Source: an uncultured Victivallis sp. (lineage in GTDB: Bacteria > Verrucomicrobiota > Lentisphaeria > Victivallales > Victivallaceae). From it: a stretch of DNA of 42,161 nt. The notes below the pieces were generated by a model. It was not told where the DNA came from. It did no database searches and saw only the letters and a list, made by a program, of their open reading frames with translations. The stretch spans positions 1 to 42,161 of the forward strand of contig CALXOE010000031.1 of NCBI GenBank assembly GCA_944389935.1, written 5' to 3'. Every line of letters begins with the position of its first letter. The stretch's first letter is position 1. Position numbers and translations under genes: made by a program. Shown one piece after another: positions 30,419 through 38,461 of the stretch.

Positions 30419-31635
30419 CCGGGATTACGCCACAACAGCTCGAAGCGGAGCGCGCGCGGATCGCTGCATTGCGGATGCAGATGCTCGAGATGCACCCGTT
30501 CTGGGGATATCTGCTGCTTCAGATGCGTCTGATTCCCGAATTGACGCTGCCGGAATTCGCGGCGACGGATTTCGTGCGGCACATCTGGTACAATCCGGTG
30601 CGGACGCGGAGTCTGAGTACGGCGGAGTTCGGTTTCGTGCTGGCGCACGAGATCTGCCATCAGGTGTTTGCGTCGGAAGAGCGGCAGAACGGGCGGGAAC
30701 TTTTCAAATGGAATCTGGCGACCGATTACGCCATCAACGCGATCATCGCGGAGATTCCCGTGCCGGGAGCGCCGGGCTGGTACGGGGAGCGCCTCTACCG
30801 GCTTCCGGCGGGATGTCTTTACGAGCCCCGGTATCGCGATCAGGTTGCGGAGACGATCTACGAGGAGCTCTGCAGCCGGAAGTTCCGGACCGGGCCGGAG
30901 ACGGTCGATTTGTTCCTGTCGGACGGGGAGGGGAAGCAGACGAAACTTCCGGGCGTCTCCGATCACGGCGGCGGCATCGACATTCATCTGCCGGTGGCCG
31001 TCGATGCCGACGGGCGGGAGCTGCTGCGGGAACGGATTTCCGCCGCGGTCGAAAATTTTGAGGCCAACGACCGGCGCGGCGATCTGCCGGATTCGCTGCT
31101 GCGCCGGATCGGCCTGCTTGGCGAGCCGAAGATTCCGTGGCGTCGATTGCTGCACCGTTATGCCGACGCCGTACTCAGTTCCGGAGATTATTCCCTGGCG
31201 CATCCGAACAAACGATACCAGGTCGACGACCTGATTGTGCCGGGGAAATACGACGAGGAGATCTCCTCGATCGTGGTGGCCGTCGACAGCTCCGGGAGCA
31301 TGACCCGGGAGGCGATGCGCAGCGCGGCCGCCGAGATCCGGGGACTTGATGCGCAGGAGATCACGCTGATTGTGGCGGATTGCGCAGTTCAGCAGGTGAT
31401 TCCGTTCGATGAACTTGAGACGTTCCTGGAGCGTGCTGAATTCCGCGGCGGCGGCGGGACGGATCACGTCTGTGTGTTTGACTACATCGCCGCGCACCGG
31501 CTCAACCCGCGGCTGTTCATCGGATTGTCGGATCTGTTCAGCCGTTTCCCGGAGAAGCGGCCGCCGTATCCGGTGTTGTGGATCGTTCCGGAATCGCATG
31601 GCGAACCGCCCTGGGGGAAAGTCATCGAACTTTGA
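30415..31635 (+). CDS. Zincin-like metallopeptidase/VWA-domain protein
   Basis: A 406-residue protein joining two domains, as in DUF2201-type proteins. Residues about 25-240 contain HEICH (78-82), an HExxH zinc motif, in LAHEICHQVF, followed by a helical segment typical of zincins. Residues about 285-400 form a VWA domain with the metal-ion-dependent adhesion motif DSSGS (291-295) and a later GGTD. It probably works with the MoxR ATPase encoded just upstream. Whether it cleaves protein is not known. The gene ends 12 bp from the convergent transporter gene; TGACTT/AAGTCA at 31633-31650 is a weak shared hairpin. Confidence 0.92.
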   Translation: MTGITPQQLEAERARIAALRMQMLEMHPFWGYLLLQMRLIPELTLPEFAATDFVRHIWYNPVRTRSLSTAEFGFVLAHEICHQVFASEERQNGRELFKWNLATDYAINAIIAEIPVPGAPGWYGERLYRLPAGCLYEPRYRDQVAETIYEELCSRKFRTGPETVDLFLSDGEGKQTKLPGVSDHGGGIDIHLPVAVDADGRELLRERISAAVENFEANDRRGDLPDSLLRRIGLLGEPKIPWRRLLHRYADAVLSSGDYSLAHPNKRYQVDDLIVPGKYDEEISSIVVAVDSSGSMTREAMRSAAAEIRGLDAQEITLIVADCAVQQVIPFDELETFLERAEFRGGGGTDHVCVFDYIAAHRLNPRLFIGLSDLFSRFPEKRPPYPVLWIVPESHGEPPWGKVIEL

Positions 31636-31647
31636 CTTCCGGCAAAG

Positions 31648-33054
31648 TCATTTCCGGTAGACGGGAGCGACGTAACTCCGGCGGCCGCCGCGCTTTTGCC
31701 AGTCTCGATAGAGTTTCACAAAACAGAGAAACGCCAGGACCGTGAACAGAAAATCCCATGCGAAAATGTACTGGTAATCCCCGATCAGGTCGAACAGCAG
31801 TCCGCCGCAGTAGGAGCCGATCGTCATGAAGAGCGCCCGGAAAAGTGCGTTGGCCGCGCTGAACTGCCCATAAAACTCTTTCGGAAGAATGTCCACAAAG
31901 ACCGGCAGCGAACTCGTCATCTGAATCGCATAGACCACTCCGAGCGCGATCATGACCGCATAGAAACTCGTGTAATCGTGGACCAGAAAGAACCCGAAGA
32001 GATTCGTCAGGATCACCATGACCAGTCCGAACCCGTACACTTTGAGCGAACCGAGCTTGTCCACGATGAATCCGAGCGGAAAACTCAGCACCACTCCGAC
32101 CAGTCCGAACCAGCCGCTGATGATGCCGAACTCCTCCACCGAGATGTGGAGCTGTTCTTTCGCGTAGAGCAGATTGAACATGCCGCGCGTAATCATCGAC
32201 ACTTCGCTCAATGCCATCGTGAGGAAGAAACAGTAGTAGAAAGGAATCGAGTAGCACTCCCGGACAAAGACCATGATGTTTCCGAAAAACGACGGTTTTT
32301 CCGCATTCGGATCCACTTCGGGGTAATTCCCCTCGCGGACCGTCGAAATCATCCAGAGCATACCAGCGACGAAGAGCACCGCGAGCGACGTGAAGAGTAT
32401 TCCCTGATAGTTCTCCACGAACTTCAGCAGATAGCGGGAAAAGAGAAATCCCACCAGCGACCCGCTCAGCTGCAGCAGTGCCATGAAGCGCCCGATGTAC
32501 CGTTCCGGAATCACGTCCGGAAACAGATAGTAGATGATCGAGCCGATGATCAGGTAGAAGATGTTGTAGAACACGATCAGTCCGCCGAGAATCCAGAGAT
32601 CGAAAGAGGCGCTGTACCAGGAAAAACTGCTCCCCAGCCATCGGCAGATCGGGTCGATCCAGCCGATTCCGATGAGTGCGAGCGCCATCAACGGAGTCGC
32701 AAACAGCAGATACGGCATGCGGCGGCCGATTTTCGTGCGGGTGCGGTCGCTGCGGAAACTCACGATCGGCGTGATGATCATGTTGAACACGTATGGGATC
32801 GTCGTCCCCAGAAGCGCGATCAGCTGGTTGTTCGCCCCGTAGTTCCGGGCGATCAGAGGCAGCGCGTTGCCGAGCATGACCTGCATCATCGTGAAGATGC
32901 CGGTGCCGATGCAGAGAAGCGTCATCGTCGAAATGAGACCGGGAAGCGTATATTGCAACGTCCCGGTACTCAACTCCGGCGCGCCGGGCATTTCCGCCGG
33001 ACGATACCGGAAGAGCGTACGGCGCAGAAAGGGGGGCTGCAGGGATTCACTCAT
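31648..33054 (-). CDS. GPH/MFS-type sugar transporter
   Basis: A 468-residue membrane protein with about 12 hydrophobic segments. The loop after the second segment, SFRSDRTRTKIGRRMPYLL, is the signature of glycoside-pentoside-hexuronide cation symporters and related MFS proteins. A second loop (FPLGFIVDKLGSLKVYG) marks the start of the second half. It probably imports an oligosaccharide or glycoside released by the secreted hydrolase encoded upstream. The gene lies 79 bp after that hydrolase, separated by a perfect hairpin at 33077-33116, and ends the leftward locus. Confidence 0.9.
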   Translation of the reverse strand: MSESLQPPFLRRTLFRYRPAEMPGAPELSTGTLQYTLPGLISTMTLLCIGTGIFTMMQVMLGNALPLIARNYGANNQLIALLGTTIPYVFNMIITPIVSFRSDRTRTKIGRRMPYLLFATPLMALALIGIGWIDPICRWLGSSFSWYSASFDLWILGGLIVFYNIFYLIIGSIIYYLFPDVIPERYIGRFMALLQLSGSLVGFLFSRYLLKFVENYQGILFTSLAVLFVAGMLWMISTVREGNYPEVDPNAEKPSFFGNIMVFVRECYSIPFYYCFFLTMALSEVSMITRGMFNLLYAKEQLHISVEEFGIISGWFGLVGVVLSFPLGFIVDKLGSLKVYGFGLVMVILTNLFGFFLVHDYTSFYAVMIALGVVYAIQMTSSLPVFVDILPKEFYGQFSAANALFRALFMTIGSYCGGLLFDLIGDYQYIFAWDFLFTVLAFLCFVKLYRDWQKRGGRRSYVAPVYRK

Positions 33055-33076
33055 AAAAGGATATTCCGCTCATAAT

Positions 33077-33116
33077 CTTTTCCCGGGAGAGGGATGGTCT
33101 GCTCTCCCGGGAAAAG
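33077..33116. repeat. Perfect 15-bp inverted repeat between hydrolase and transporter
   Basis: CTTTTCCCGGGAGAG (33077-33091) and its exact complement (33102-33116) flank a 10-nt loop. The stem ends in A/T pairs but no T-run follows on either strand, so it is not a classic terminator. It begins 22 nt upstream of the transporter start and may set relative expression or protect mRNA. Confidence 0.75.
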
Positions 33117-33133
33117 AGGAGAAGTGTTTGGGT

Positions 33134-35062
33134 TCAATCGATCAGCAGTTCGGCGGCGACTCCGTCGGAGGAGAATTCCCAACGGTTTCCGCCGAGCGGC
33201 CGGACGTGTCCGTAACGTGATTTCGGCTTCCAGCCGGCGGGCAGCGTGAAGCTCCCTTTCACCGGACCGTGCGGTGCGGCGATGAGCACGCAGCGCCTGC
33301 CGTCGTCCGCGGTGAACAGTCCGCCGCGCAGAATTCCGCCATCACCGCGGAATACAATTTTCCGCATCGGAGTATCCCCGAGCAGATAGTCGCTCAAAGT
33401 TCGGAGATCCGCGCCGACCCGGCACACCTCCGGCCAGCGGCGATCGAATTCGGCCTTGCCGTTCACGCCGCTGAAGAGGTCGAAGTAACTGTATCCGAGA
33501 AACGCTTTGGCTCCGGAAATCGCATCGAGCCAGACCGAGGCGCGCATTTCCGTTTCAGTCGGAGCGCGGTACTTCGCATACTCTTCCTGATTCCGGGTCG
33601 CGTAGTTGCCGATGTTGTGGAACTGCGGCACGCCGACCAGCGGAAGAGCCGGTGTCTCCAGCGCCCGGAGCGTGTTCTCCAGCGCGCCGACCACGCCGTC
33701 GAGCGTGTCTCCGGGATTCGTGATGGAATAGTGATCCACTCCGTAAAGATCGCAGAGCGATGCGAAACGGGCGACATCGTTGTCCCGGCAGAATACCGCC
33801 AGAATCGGATGGCGGAAGTCGCGTTTGAGCAGTTCCGCTTTGCGTTTCAGGATATTTTCCAGCTCATTGCCGGGAGGTTCGTCGGCGATGTACCATGCGA
33901 GCAGCGCAGGAGAGTTCTGAAAACGACCCATGTGCGGAATATTCTGGTCCGATCCCATCGGTGCGATCACCTTGATTCCGTTCGCTTCGCAGAATTCCAT
34001 GACTTTCCCCGGTTCTTTCCAGTTCATCGCCGAATAGTCCAGAATGCAGTTGAATGGACTTTCGGCGATGATGCGCAGATCCTCATCCAGATTCCGCGCC
34101 TGTGTGAGCCGCTCGTCGACGCAGTTCATGTAAAGACCGACCGGCAGGAATTTCTTCCCGTCAATCCGGATTCGTCCTGCGGCGTCGATCGAAACTGTTC
34201 CGGAATGGAGCGCTTCGGAGGCGGGCGCCGCCGTCAGCGGCATTTTCCGTGCGGCGACGGGTTTGCCGTCGGGGGTGGTGATTTCCACTTTGACTTCCGA
34301 ATAACCGGGACGCACCGGCAGCGTGAACGCGATTTCACCGGATGTGCTCTTCCATTTTCCGGAACAGTTGCCATAGACCGAACCGTTCTGCTCGATTGAG
34401 GCGCGCAGCGGGAGTGTTTTGCCCACGAGATTCTCCGGCAGTCCAAGCATTTGAATGCCGAATTTCATCTCCGTTTTCTCCGCATCGGTGAAGAGTGTTC
34501 CGCGCGGTTTCTTCCAGTAGAGCCACAGTTCGGGGTCCCGCTCCGCACGGGCGACGAACATTCCGCAGAATCGGTTGACCCCCACCCGGTTTTTCGGCAG
34601 AAAGAGCGTCAGTTTTGCATGGGCGGCGTTTTCCGGAATCGTGAATTCGCCGCTGAACAGATGCCATTCCGTCATCGAGGGGGTGTGGTCGCCGAGATAG
34701 ACTCCCGAGAGATACTTCCCCTCTTTGTCATGAAATTCCACTGCCAGCGACGGATTGGAATCCCTGCTGCCCTGAACCCAGGCGCCGAACGTGTAGATGG
34801 TGTTGTTCCGCAGCCGTTTCCGATTCAACTGATAGGACACCGGTTGATAGCGACTCCGGTCGCTCCGCCGGATCTCGAGTACCTGATCGGCGAATTTTCC
34901 GCCGACCGACTGAATCGACCCCTCACTGCCCAGACTCCACCCGGCCGGATTCTGAAAGTTCAGTTCCGGAATCAGATTCCCCGGCGGCGGTGCCTCCAGG
35001 GCAGCCAGCGGCAGGAACGTGATGCACAGCAGCAGCCCGATTATGTAACGGAATGCTTTCAT
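33134..35062 (-). CDS. Secreted TIM-barrel glycoside-hydrolase-like protein
   Basis: The start at 35062 follows GGAGGAAA with good spacing, 4 nt after the pseudopilin stop. The 642-residue protein has a signal peptide (MKAFRYIIGLLLCITFLPLAAL), an N-terminal carbohydrate-binding-like jelly roll (about 25-175; NLIPELNFQNPAGWSLG), a linker beta domain, and a TIM barrel (about 300-560; PVGLYMNCVDERLTQAR, FNCILDYSAM, LAWYIADEPPGNE). The E of IADEP sits where relatives place the acid/base. A beta domain ends the protein. The exact family is not fixed. It probably degrades or binds extracellular glycan, with the products imported by the transporter encoded downstream. Confidence 0.87.
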   Translation of the reverse strand: MKAFRYIIGLLLCITFLPLAALEAPPPGNLIPELNFQNPAGWSLGSEGSIQSVGGKFADQVLEIRRSDRSRYQPVSYQLNRKRLRNNTIYTFGAWVQGSRDSNPSLAVEFHDKEGKYLSGVYLGDHTPSMTEWHLFSGEFTIPENAAHAKLTLFLPKNRVGVNRFCGMFVARAERDPELWLYWKKPRGTLFTDAEKTEMKFGIQMLGLPENLVGKTLPLRASIEQNGSVYGNCSGKWKSTSGEIAFTLPVRPGYSEVKVEITTPDGKPVAARKMPLTAAPASEALHSGTVSIDAAGRIRIDGKKFLPVGLYMNCVDERLTQARNLDEDLRIIAESPFNCILDYSAMNWKEPGKVMEFCEANGIKVIAPMGSDQNIPHMGRFQNSPALLAWYIADEPPGNELENILKRKAELLKRDFRHPILAVFCRDNDVARFASLCDLYGVDHYSITNPGDTLDGVVGALENTLRALETPALPLVGVPQFHNIGNYATRNQEEYAKYRAPTETEMRASVWLDAISGAKAFLGYSYFDLFSGVNGKAEFDRRWPEVCRVGADLRTLSDYLLGDTPMRKIVFRGDGGILRGGLFTADDGRRCVLIAAPHGPVKGSFTLPAGWKPKSRYGHVRPLGGNRWEFSSDGVAAELLID

Positions 35063-35066
35063 CGAA

Positions 35067-35816
35067 TCAGATTTCCTCCCGGTAGTGATCCTCGTCCTCG
35101 TAAGGCGAGTTGGCGACATTCATGATCCGGTCGACGTGGCCGTCCATGAAGAGAAAATTCATCTTCCCGCCGTGCCGCAGCGCCGTGTTCCACAGTTCCG
35201 GATAGCGGTTGCGGCTGTTTTTCGTCTCAGAGGGCCAGATGGTTCCGGTGGTGCCGTCTCCGGCCTGGAAAGTCTGGCTCAACCCGAATTTCAGCTTCAG
35301 ACGGGTGATTTTTTTCGCCGGCATCCATCCCGGCTCGTTGTACAGGTTGAACGAGGCGGAAACCGTATAACCGCAACGCCTTACCTGCACGGACCCGCCT
35401 CCCTGCCCGGGGCTGCTCAGCGGGGAGTTCCACTCTCCGCCGGCAGCGTCGTATCCGTAGAGTCCGCCGCCGAACTTGGTCTGATCGACTCCGGTATTGC
35501 CTTCGCCGCGCTGAGCGACGATGACTCCGCCCGGACAGGCCAGAACATCTTCGCTCAACCCGTTCAGCTTCGTGATCGCTGCCGGCCAGTTGTACTGCAA
35601 TCCGTCGATCCAGATCGCGGTTGGAATCAGGTAATCGTTGTTGTCGTTATTGTAAAACGCGAATCCCGTTCCGAGTTGTTTCTGGTTGGATTTGCATTTG
35701 GCATCCTGCCCGGCCATGCGTGCTCTGGAAAGAGCCGGCAGCAACATCGAAGCGAGAATTGCAATGATCGCAATTACGACCAGCAGTTCAATCAATGTGA
35801 AGTGTTTCATCCGCAT
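35067..35816 (-). CDS. H-X9-DG pseudopilin-like protein (uninterrupted)
   Basis: The start at 35816 lies 6 nt after AGGAGA; an ATG at 35822 directly abuts that site. The 249-residue protein has a 5-residue leader (MRMKH) then [28 protein letters not shown], the intact prepilin cleavage and membrane helix. The body ends with H-X9-DG ([12 protein letters not shown]), as in the other pseudopilin of the window. Related proteins are thought to go through prepilin-peptidase processing, and their role in glycan loci is unknown. It sits between a GntR regulator (45 bp) and a secreted hydrolase (4 bp). Confidence 0.93.
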   Translation of the reverse strand: MRMKHFTLIELLVVIAIIAILASMLLPALSRARMAGQDAKCKSNQKQLGTGFAFYNNDNNDYLIPTAIWIDGLQYNWPAAITKLNGLSEDVLACPGGVIVAQRGEGNTGVDQTKFGGGLYGYDAAGGEWNSPLSSPGQGGGSVQVRRCGYTVSASFNLYNEPGWMPAKKITRLKLKFGLSQTFQAGDGTTGTIWPSETKNSRNRYPELWNTALRHGGKMNFLFMDGHVDRIMNVANSPYEDEDHYREEI

Positions 35817-35867
35817 AACCATTCTCCTGTAATTGTTTTAGAACGTGTAGGGGTTTCGATCGTACTG

Positions 35868-36980
35868 TTATTCATTTCTGGAGACCACCTCCGATGGGAC
35901 CGGAGCCGGTCCGGTTGACTGCCGCATGATATACTGGGCCGGGGTGTATCTGACTCCCGCTTCCCGGCGTCCGTTATGGAGCTGGCGCAGGAGTTCCCGG
36001 ATGCACGCCATCCCCTGATCACGATATTCGGCATAAACGCTGCTGATCTGGTAACTGTCGAGGAACCAGTCGGTTTCGCATCCTTGAATCACAAGGCTGA
36101 CATCTTCCGGAAACCGGATGTGGTGCAGCTGCATCTGCCGAATGATTTCCAGCGCATAGATATGCCCCTCCGGGATGACCAGGGCGGTGTATTGATTGAG
36201 TTTCCGGACGGTTTCGAGTGCAGCGTGCCGCAGTGTTTCCGGCGTGCGTTCCTGCCGCATCAGTGGGGGGCAGAATGGTTCGATTGTCACTTCGCCGGGA
36301 GGGAGATCCGCAAAGGCGCTGCGGATCGCTTCGACGATATCGTGACTTTCCCCGTAGGTATAGGCGACCATGATTCTGCGGTGGTTCAGGCTGCGCAGAT
36401 GGCGTCCGACTTCCCGATAGATGTGAGTGGTGCCCAGCAGAAGCTGCTGACAGCAGAGTTTTGCCGGGATATCGTCCTGTTCGTAAAGCAGTCCGAGCAC
36501 GACACAGGGTTTCCCTTCCGCGGCGAGGGTGTCGACCAGTGCGGAGGGTGCGGCTCCGGCAATGATGTATCCGTCGGCGTCGACATGGCCGCGGAGAGGA
36601 GAAAAATTATTTTCGCCGTCGGCGAGTTCTCGTACGACCAGATTCACATGATTGAGGCGTGCCTGATGGATGGCTCCGCCGATCATGTAGGTGTGGGCCG
36701 GATCCCGGAGGCGTTCTTCCATGGAGAAGAGCATGATATTAGGCATGAACCGCTGGGATTGAAAGAGGGTTTCTTTCCCGGTTTCCGTGAAGAAATGGCC
36801 GTTTCTGGGTGCGGAGGCGACCAGCCCTGAATCATGAAGCAGGTGCAGGGCTTTCCGCAGTGTCAGCCGGCTGCATCCGTAACGCATTGCCAGTTCGCGT
36901 TCGCTCGGCAACAGGCCGGAGGGACCATATTCCGTTAAAATCTGCTCTGAAAGTTTTCCACTTAGTGACGGGCGTCCCAT
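35868..36980 (-). CDS. GntR-family regulator with LacI-like sugar-binding domain
   Basis: A 370-residue protein. The winged helix covers about 1-70 (LLPSERELAMRYGCSRLTLRKALHLLHDSGLV). The rest resembles the LacI-type effector domain (NLVVRELADGENNF, ADGYIIAGAAPSALVDTL, FPEDVSLVIQGCETDW). GGAGTAAAAA precedes the ATG. The gene is upstream of, and in line with, a pseudopilin, a hydrolase and a transporter, which it probably represses until a sugar appears. Its promoter is at 37012-37040, overlapped by a palindrome (37036-37052). Confidence 0.93.
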   Translation of the reverse strand: MGRPSLSGKLSEQILTEYGPSGLLPSERELAMRYGCSRLTLRKALHLLHDSGLVASAPRNGHFFTETGKETLFQSQRFMPNIMLFSMEERLRDPAHTYMIGGAIHQARLNHVNLVVRELADGENNFSPLRGHVDADGYIIAGAAPSALVDTLAAEGKPCVVLGLLYEQDDIPAKLCCQQLLLGTTHIYREVGRHLRSLNHRRIMVAYTYGESHDIVEAIRSAFADLPPGEVTIEPFCPPLMRQERTPETLRHAALETVRKLNQYTALVIPEGHIYALEIIRQMQLHHIRFPEDVSLVIQGCETDWFLDSYQISSVYAEYRDQGMACIRELLRQLHNGRREAGVRYTPAQYIMRQSTGPAPVPSEVVSRNE

Positions 36981-36995
36981 TTTTTACTCCGCTTG

Positions 36996-37116
36996 GTTTA
37001 TTTACACGGATATTATAGTGCGATTTGAATAAAAAGTCAATAGTTTATTGACCAATACTTGCAAAAAAACCGTTTTTTTTGTCATGTTTGGTATATTTAC
37101 TGGTATGTTTATTGAA
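36996..37116. promoter_or_regulatory. Recurrent GTTTATTGAC half-sites around the right GntR promoter
   Basis: A dyad GTCAATA-GTT-TATTGAC (37036-37052) overlaps the -35. The half-site GTTTATT(T/G)A(C/A) recurs at 36996-37005, 37043-37052 and 37107-37116. These are likely binding sites for the GntR protein. They fill most of the gene-free stretch 36981-37355 together with repeat A (37286-37327); nothing else convincing is seen there. Confidence 0.5.
37012..37040 (-). promoter_or_regulatory. Promoter of the right GntR locus
   Basis: On the minus strand TTGACT (37040-37035), a 17-bp spacer and a consensus TATAAT (37017-37012), about 32 bp upstream of the GntR start. Confidence 0.75.
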
Positions 37117-37285
37117 GTTTTCTGGATGTGTTATTCTGGTATTTTTTGGGGAGGGCGGCGTCGGAGAAGCGTGGACGAATGTTTTCATCGGCCATTCCCA
37201 GACGGGGAAAGCTGCCGGATCGTCTTTCCCTGAAAAAGCCGATTCTCCTGCGTCGGTCAATTTGATTTGTGGGTAGTGTCCGATA

Positions 37286-37327
37286 TTTTGCGCACATTTG
37301 TTTCTGAGCGATCACCGATGACAGACG
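37286..37327. repeat. Direct repeat, copy A (42 bp)
   Basis: Matches copy B (37998-38039) at 35 of 42 positions, with six of the seven changes transitions. Both copies flank the ankyrin gene in the same orientation. Read on the minus strand in one frame both give RLSSxIxQKQMCxK, with several silent differences, as if once coding. Confidence 0.75.
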
Positions 37328-37355
37328 TGAGTTTGCAAATCTGCCCGAAATCCGG

Positions 37356-37913
37356 TCAGAAATCTTTGGGTTTTAATTCATTGACATACAAATCATATTT
37401 CCTGCAGTACGCATCCGAACTTGCGCCGTTTGCAATAAGCAATCTTGCAATGTCTTTCCGGTTCTTTTTGAAAGCGACAGCCAGAGGGAGGGGATAAAGT
37501 TTCTCGTTTACGACAAGGTTTTCGTTGAGATTTGTTCCGGGATGATTTTCCAGAAACGATTTTACTTCTTCAAGTTTCCCGTCTCGAATTTTCCAAAGAA
37601 AATCTTTGATTATGTCAATGGTTTTCGTGTCTTCCAGAAGAAAATCTTTCGGCATCAATTCTCTTGGGGTGATATTGTTCTTTTTACAATACGCATCCAG
37701 ATCAGCTCCGTTTGCAATAAGAAGTCTTGCAATGTCATAATATCCTTTCTGAAAGGCGACAACCAGCGGAAGAGGAATGATCCAAGTTGCTCCGCAGCCA
37801 TATTGGAGATTATTATTGAGAAAGGCTTTGCCGCCGTTGTCATAAAATTCCTTTATCCGTTTGAAATTGCCGGCAGCTACCGACCTGTGAAAATCCAGAT
37901 AATTTTGTATCAT
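37356..37913 (-). CDS. Ankyrin-repeat protein
   Basis: A 185-residue protein with two long, similar repeat blocks (about 45-90 and 140-185), each with PLPL-VAF-K---DIARLLIANGA-DAYC and ending in (M/L)xPKDF. The DIARLLIANGA part is the ankyrin helix pair. There is no signal peptide. A GGGAGAATTAG site precedes the ATG. The gene is visibly richer in A/T than its neighbours, uses many AAA/AAT/TTT codons and lies 3' of a tRNA gene, all signs of transfer. It probably binds another protein; the target is unknown. The halves look like an internal duplication. Confidence 0.88.
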   Translation of the reverse strand: MIQNYLDFHRSVAAGNFKRIKEFYDNGGKAFLNNNLQYGCGATWIIPLPLVVAFQKGYYDIARLLIANGADLDAYCKKNNITPRELMPKDFLLEDTKTIDIIKDFLWKIRDGKLEEVKSFLENHPGTNLNENLVVNEKLYPLPLAVAFKKNRKDIARLLIANGASSDAYCRKYDLYVNELKPKDF

Positions 37914-37997
37914 CTAATTCTCCCATGAATTTTGAGTGTTATTTCGTTATTGCAGGAAAAACACAAACCCCGGATGAGACTTCAGCGGCATCCAATC

Positions 37998-38039
37998 TTT
38001 TGTGCACATTTGTTTTTGAGTGATTGCAGATGACAAACG
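37998..38039. repeat. Direct repeat, copy B (42 bp)
   Basis: Partner of copy A, upstream of the ankyrin gene. Next to it on the minus strand is GATCTGACC, like the GATTTCTGACC that ends the ankyrin gene, so it may be the 3' remnant of a lost sister gene. Apart from this and the tRNA terminator the stretch 37914-38303 holds nothing I can name. Confidence 0.7.
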
Positions 38040-38250
38040 AGCAGAGGTCAGATCCTCACATTTATTACCTTATACCACTTTCGTAAAGTTTGCAAGTGCT
38101 CATCTGCCGACGAGTTCTCCATTTTGTCGTGGAAATATGCCAGAAGCCGGCTCTGGCTAGGATAACGTCCGGAAAATTGCGCATATTTTCCGGATGTTAT
38201 CTCTCTCTCTGCACGAAACAAGGAATTTGGAAAAAATCCGGAGGAATGGC

Positions 38251-38287
38251 AAAAAAAACGGAGAAGTGAGTTTAACCTCAAATCTCC
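38251..38287 (-). terminator. Terminator after tRNA-Ala
   Basis: On the minus strand a hairpin (GGAGA..TGAG paired with CTCA..TCTCC, two mismatches) is followed by CG and eight T, just after the tRNA 3' end. Confidence 0.65.
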
Positions 38288-38303
38288 AAATCCACGACAA
38301 AAA

Positions 38304-38380
38304 TGGTGGAGCATAGCGGATTTGAACCGCTGACCCTCACACTGCCAGTGTGATGCTCTAGCCAACTGAGCTAATGCCCC
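38304..38380 (-). tRNA. tRNA-Ala (anticodon GGC)
   Basis: A 77-nt cloverleaf on the minus strand including an encoded CCA end. Acceptor GGGGCAT pairs with ATGCTCC (one G-T), the D arm is GCTCAGTTGGCTAGAGC, the anticodon stem TCACA/TGTGA encloses CTGGCAG (anticodon GGC), and the T arm is AGCGG-TTCAAAT-CCGCT. The GGC anticodon reads GCC alanine codons. A promoter lies at 38394-38422 and a terminator at 38251-38287, so it is a single-gene unit. Confidence 0.95.
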
Positions 38381-38393
38381 TGATGTGTTATTA

Positions 38394-38422
38394 AAAATAC
38401 TCCCTCTTGAGGGAAAATGCAA
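38394..38422 (-). promoter_or_regulatory. Promoter of tRNA-Ala
   Basis: On the minus strand TTGCAT (38422-38417), a 17-bp spacer and TATTTT (38399-38394), about 14 bp from the mature 5' end. The spacer holds a CCCTC/GAGGG dyad. Confidence 0.5.
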
Positions 38423-38461
38423 ATCCTCTTTTAAAAAAATTACGAAAAAAATGAAACCAAC

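Noticed and set aside
37048..37276. Short plus-strand frames with a hydrophobic start in the gap right of the GntR gene
   Set aside because: No ribosome-binding site or recognisable family; the stretch is AT-rich and holds regulator half-sites.
38048..38422. 124-codon minus-strand frame
   Set aside because: It runs straight through tRNA-Ala and its flanks; the tRNA explains the bases.
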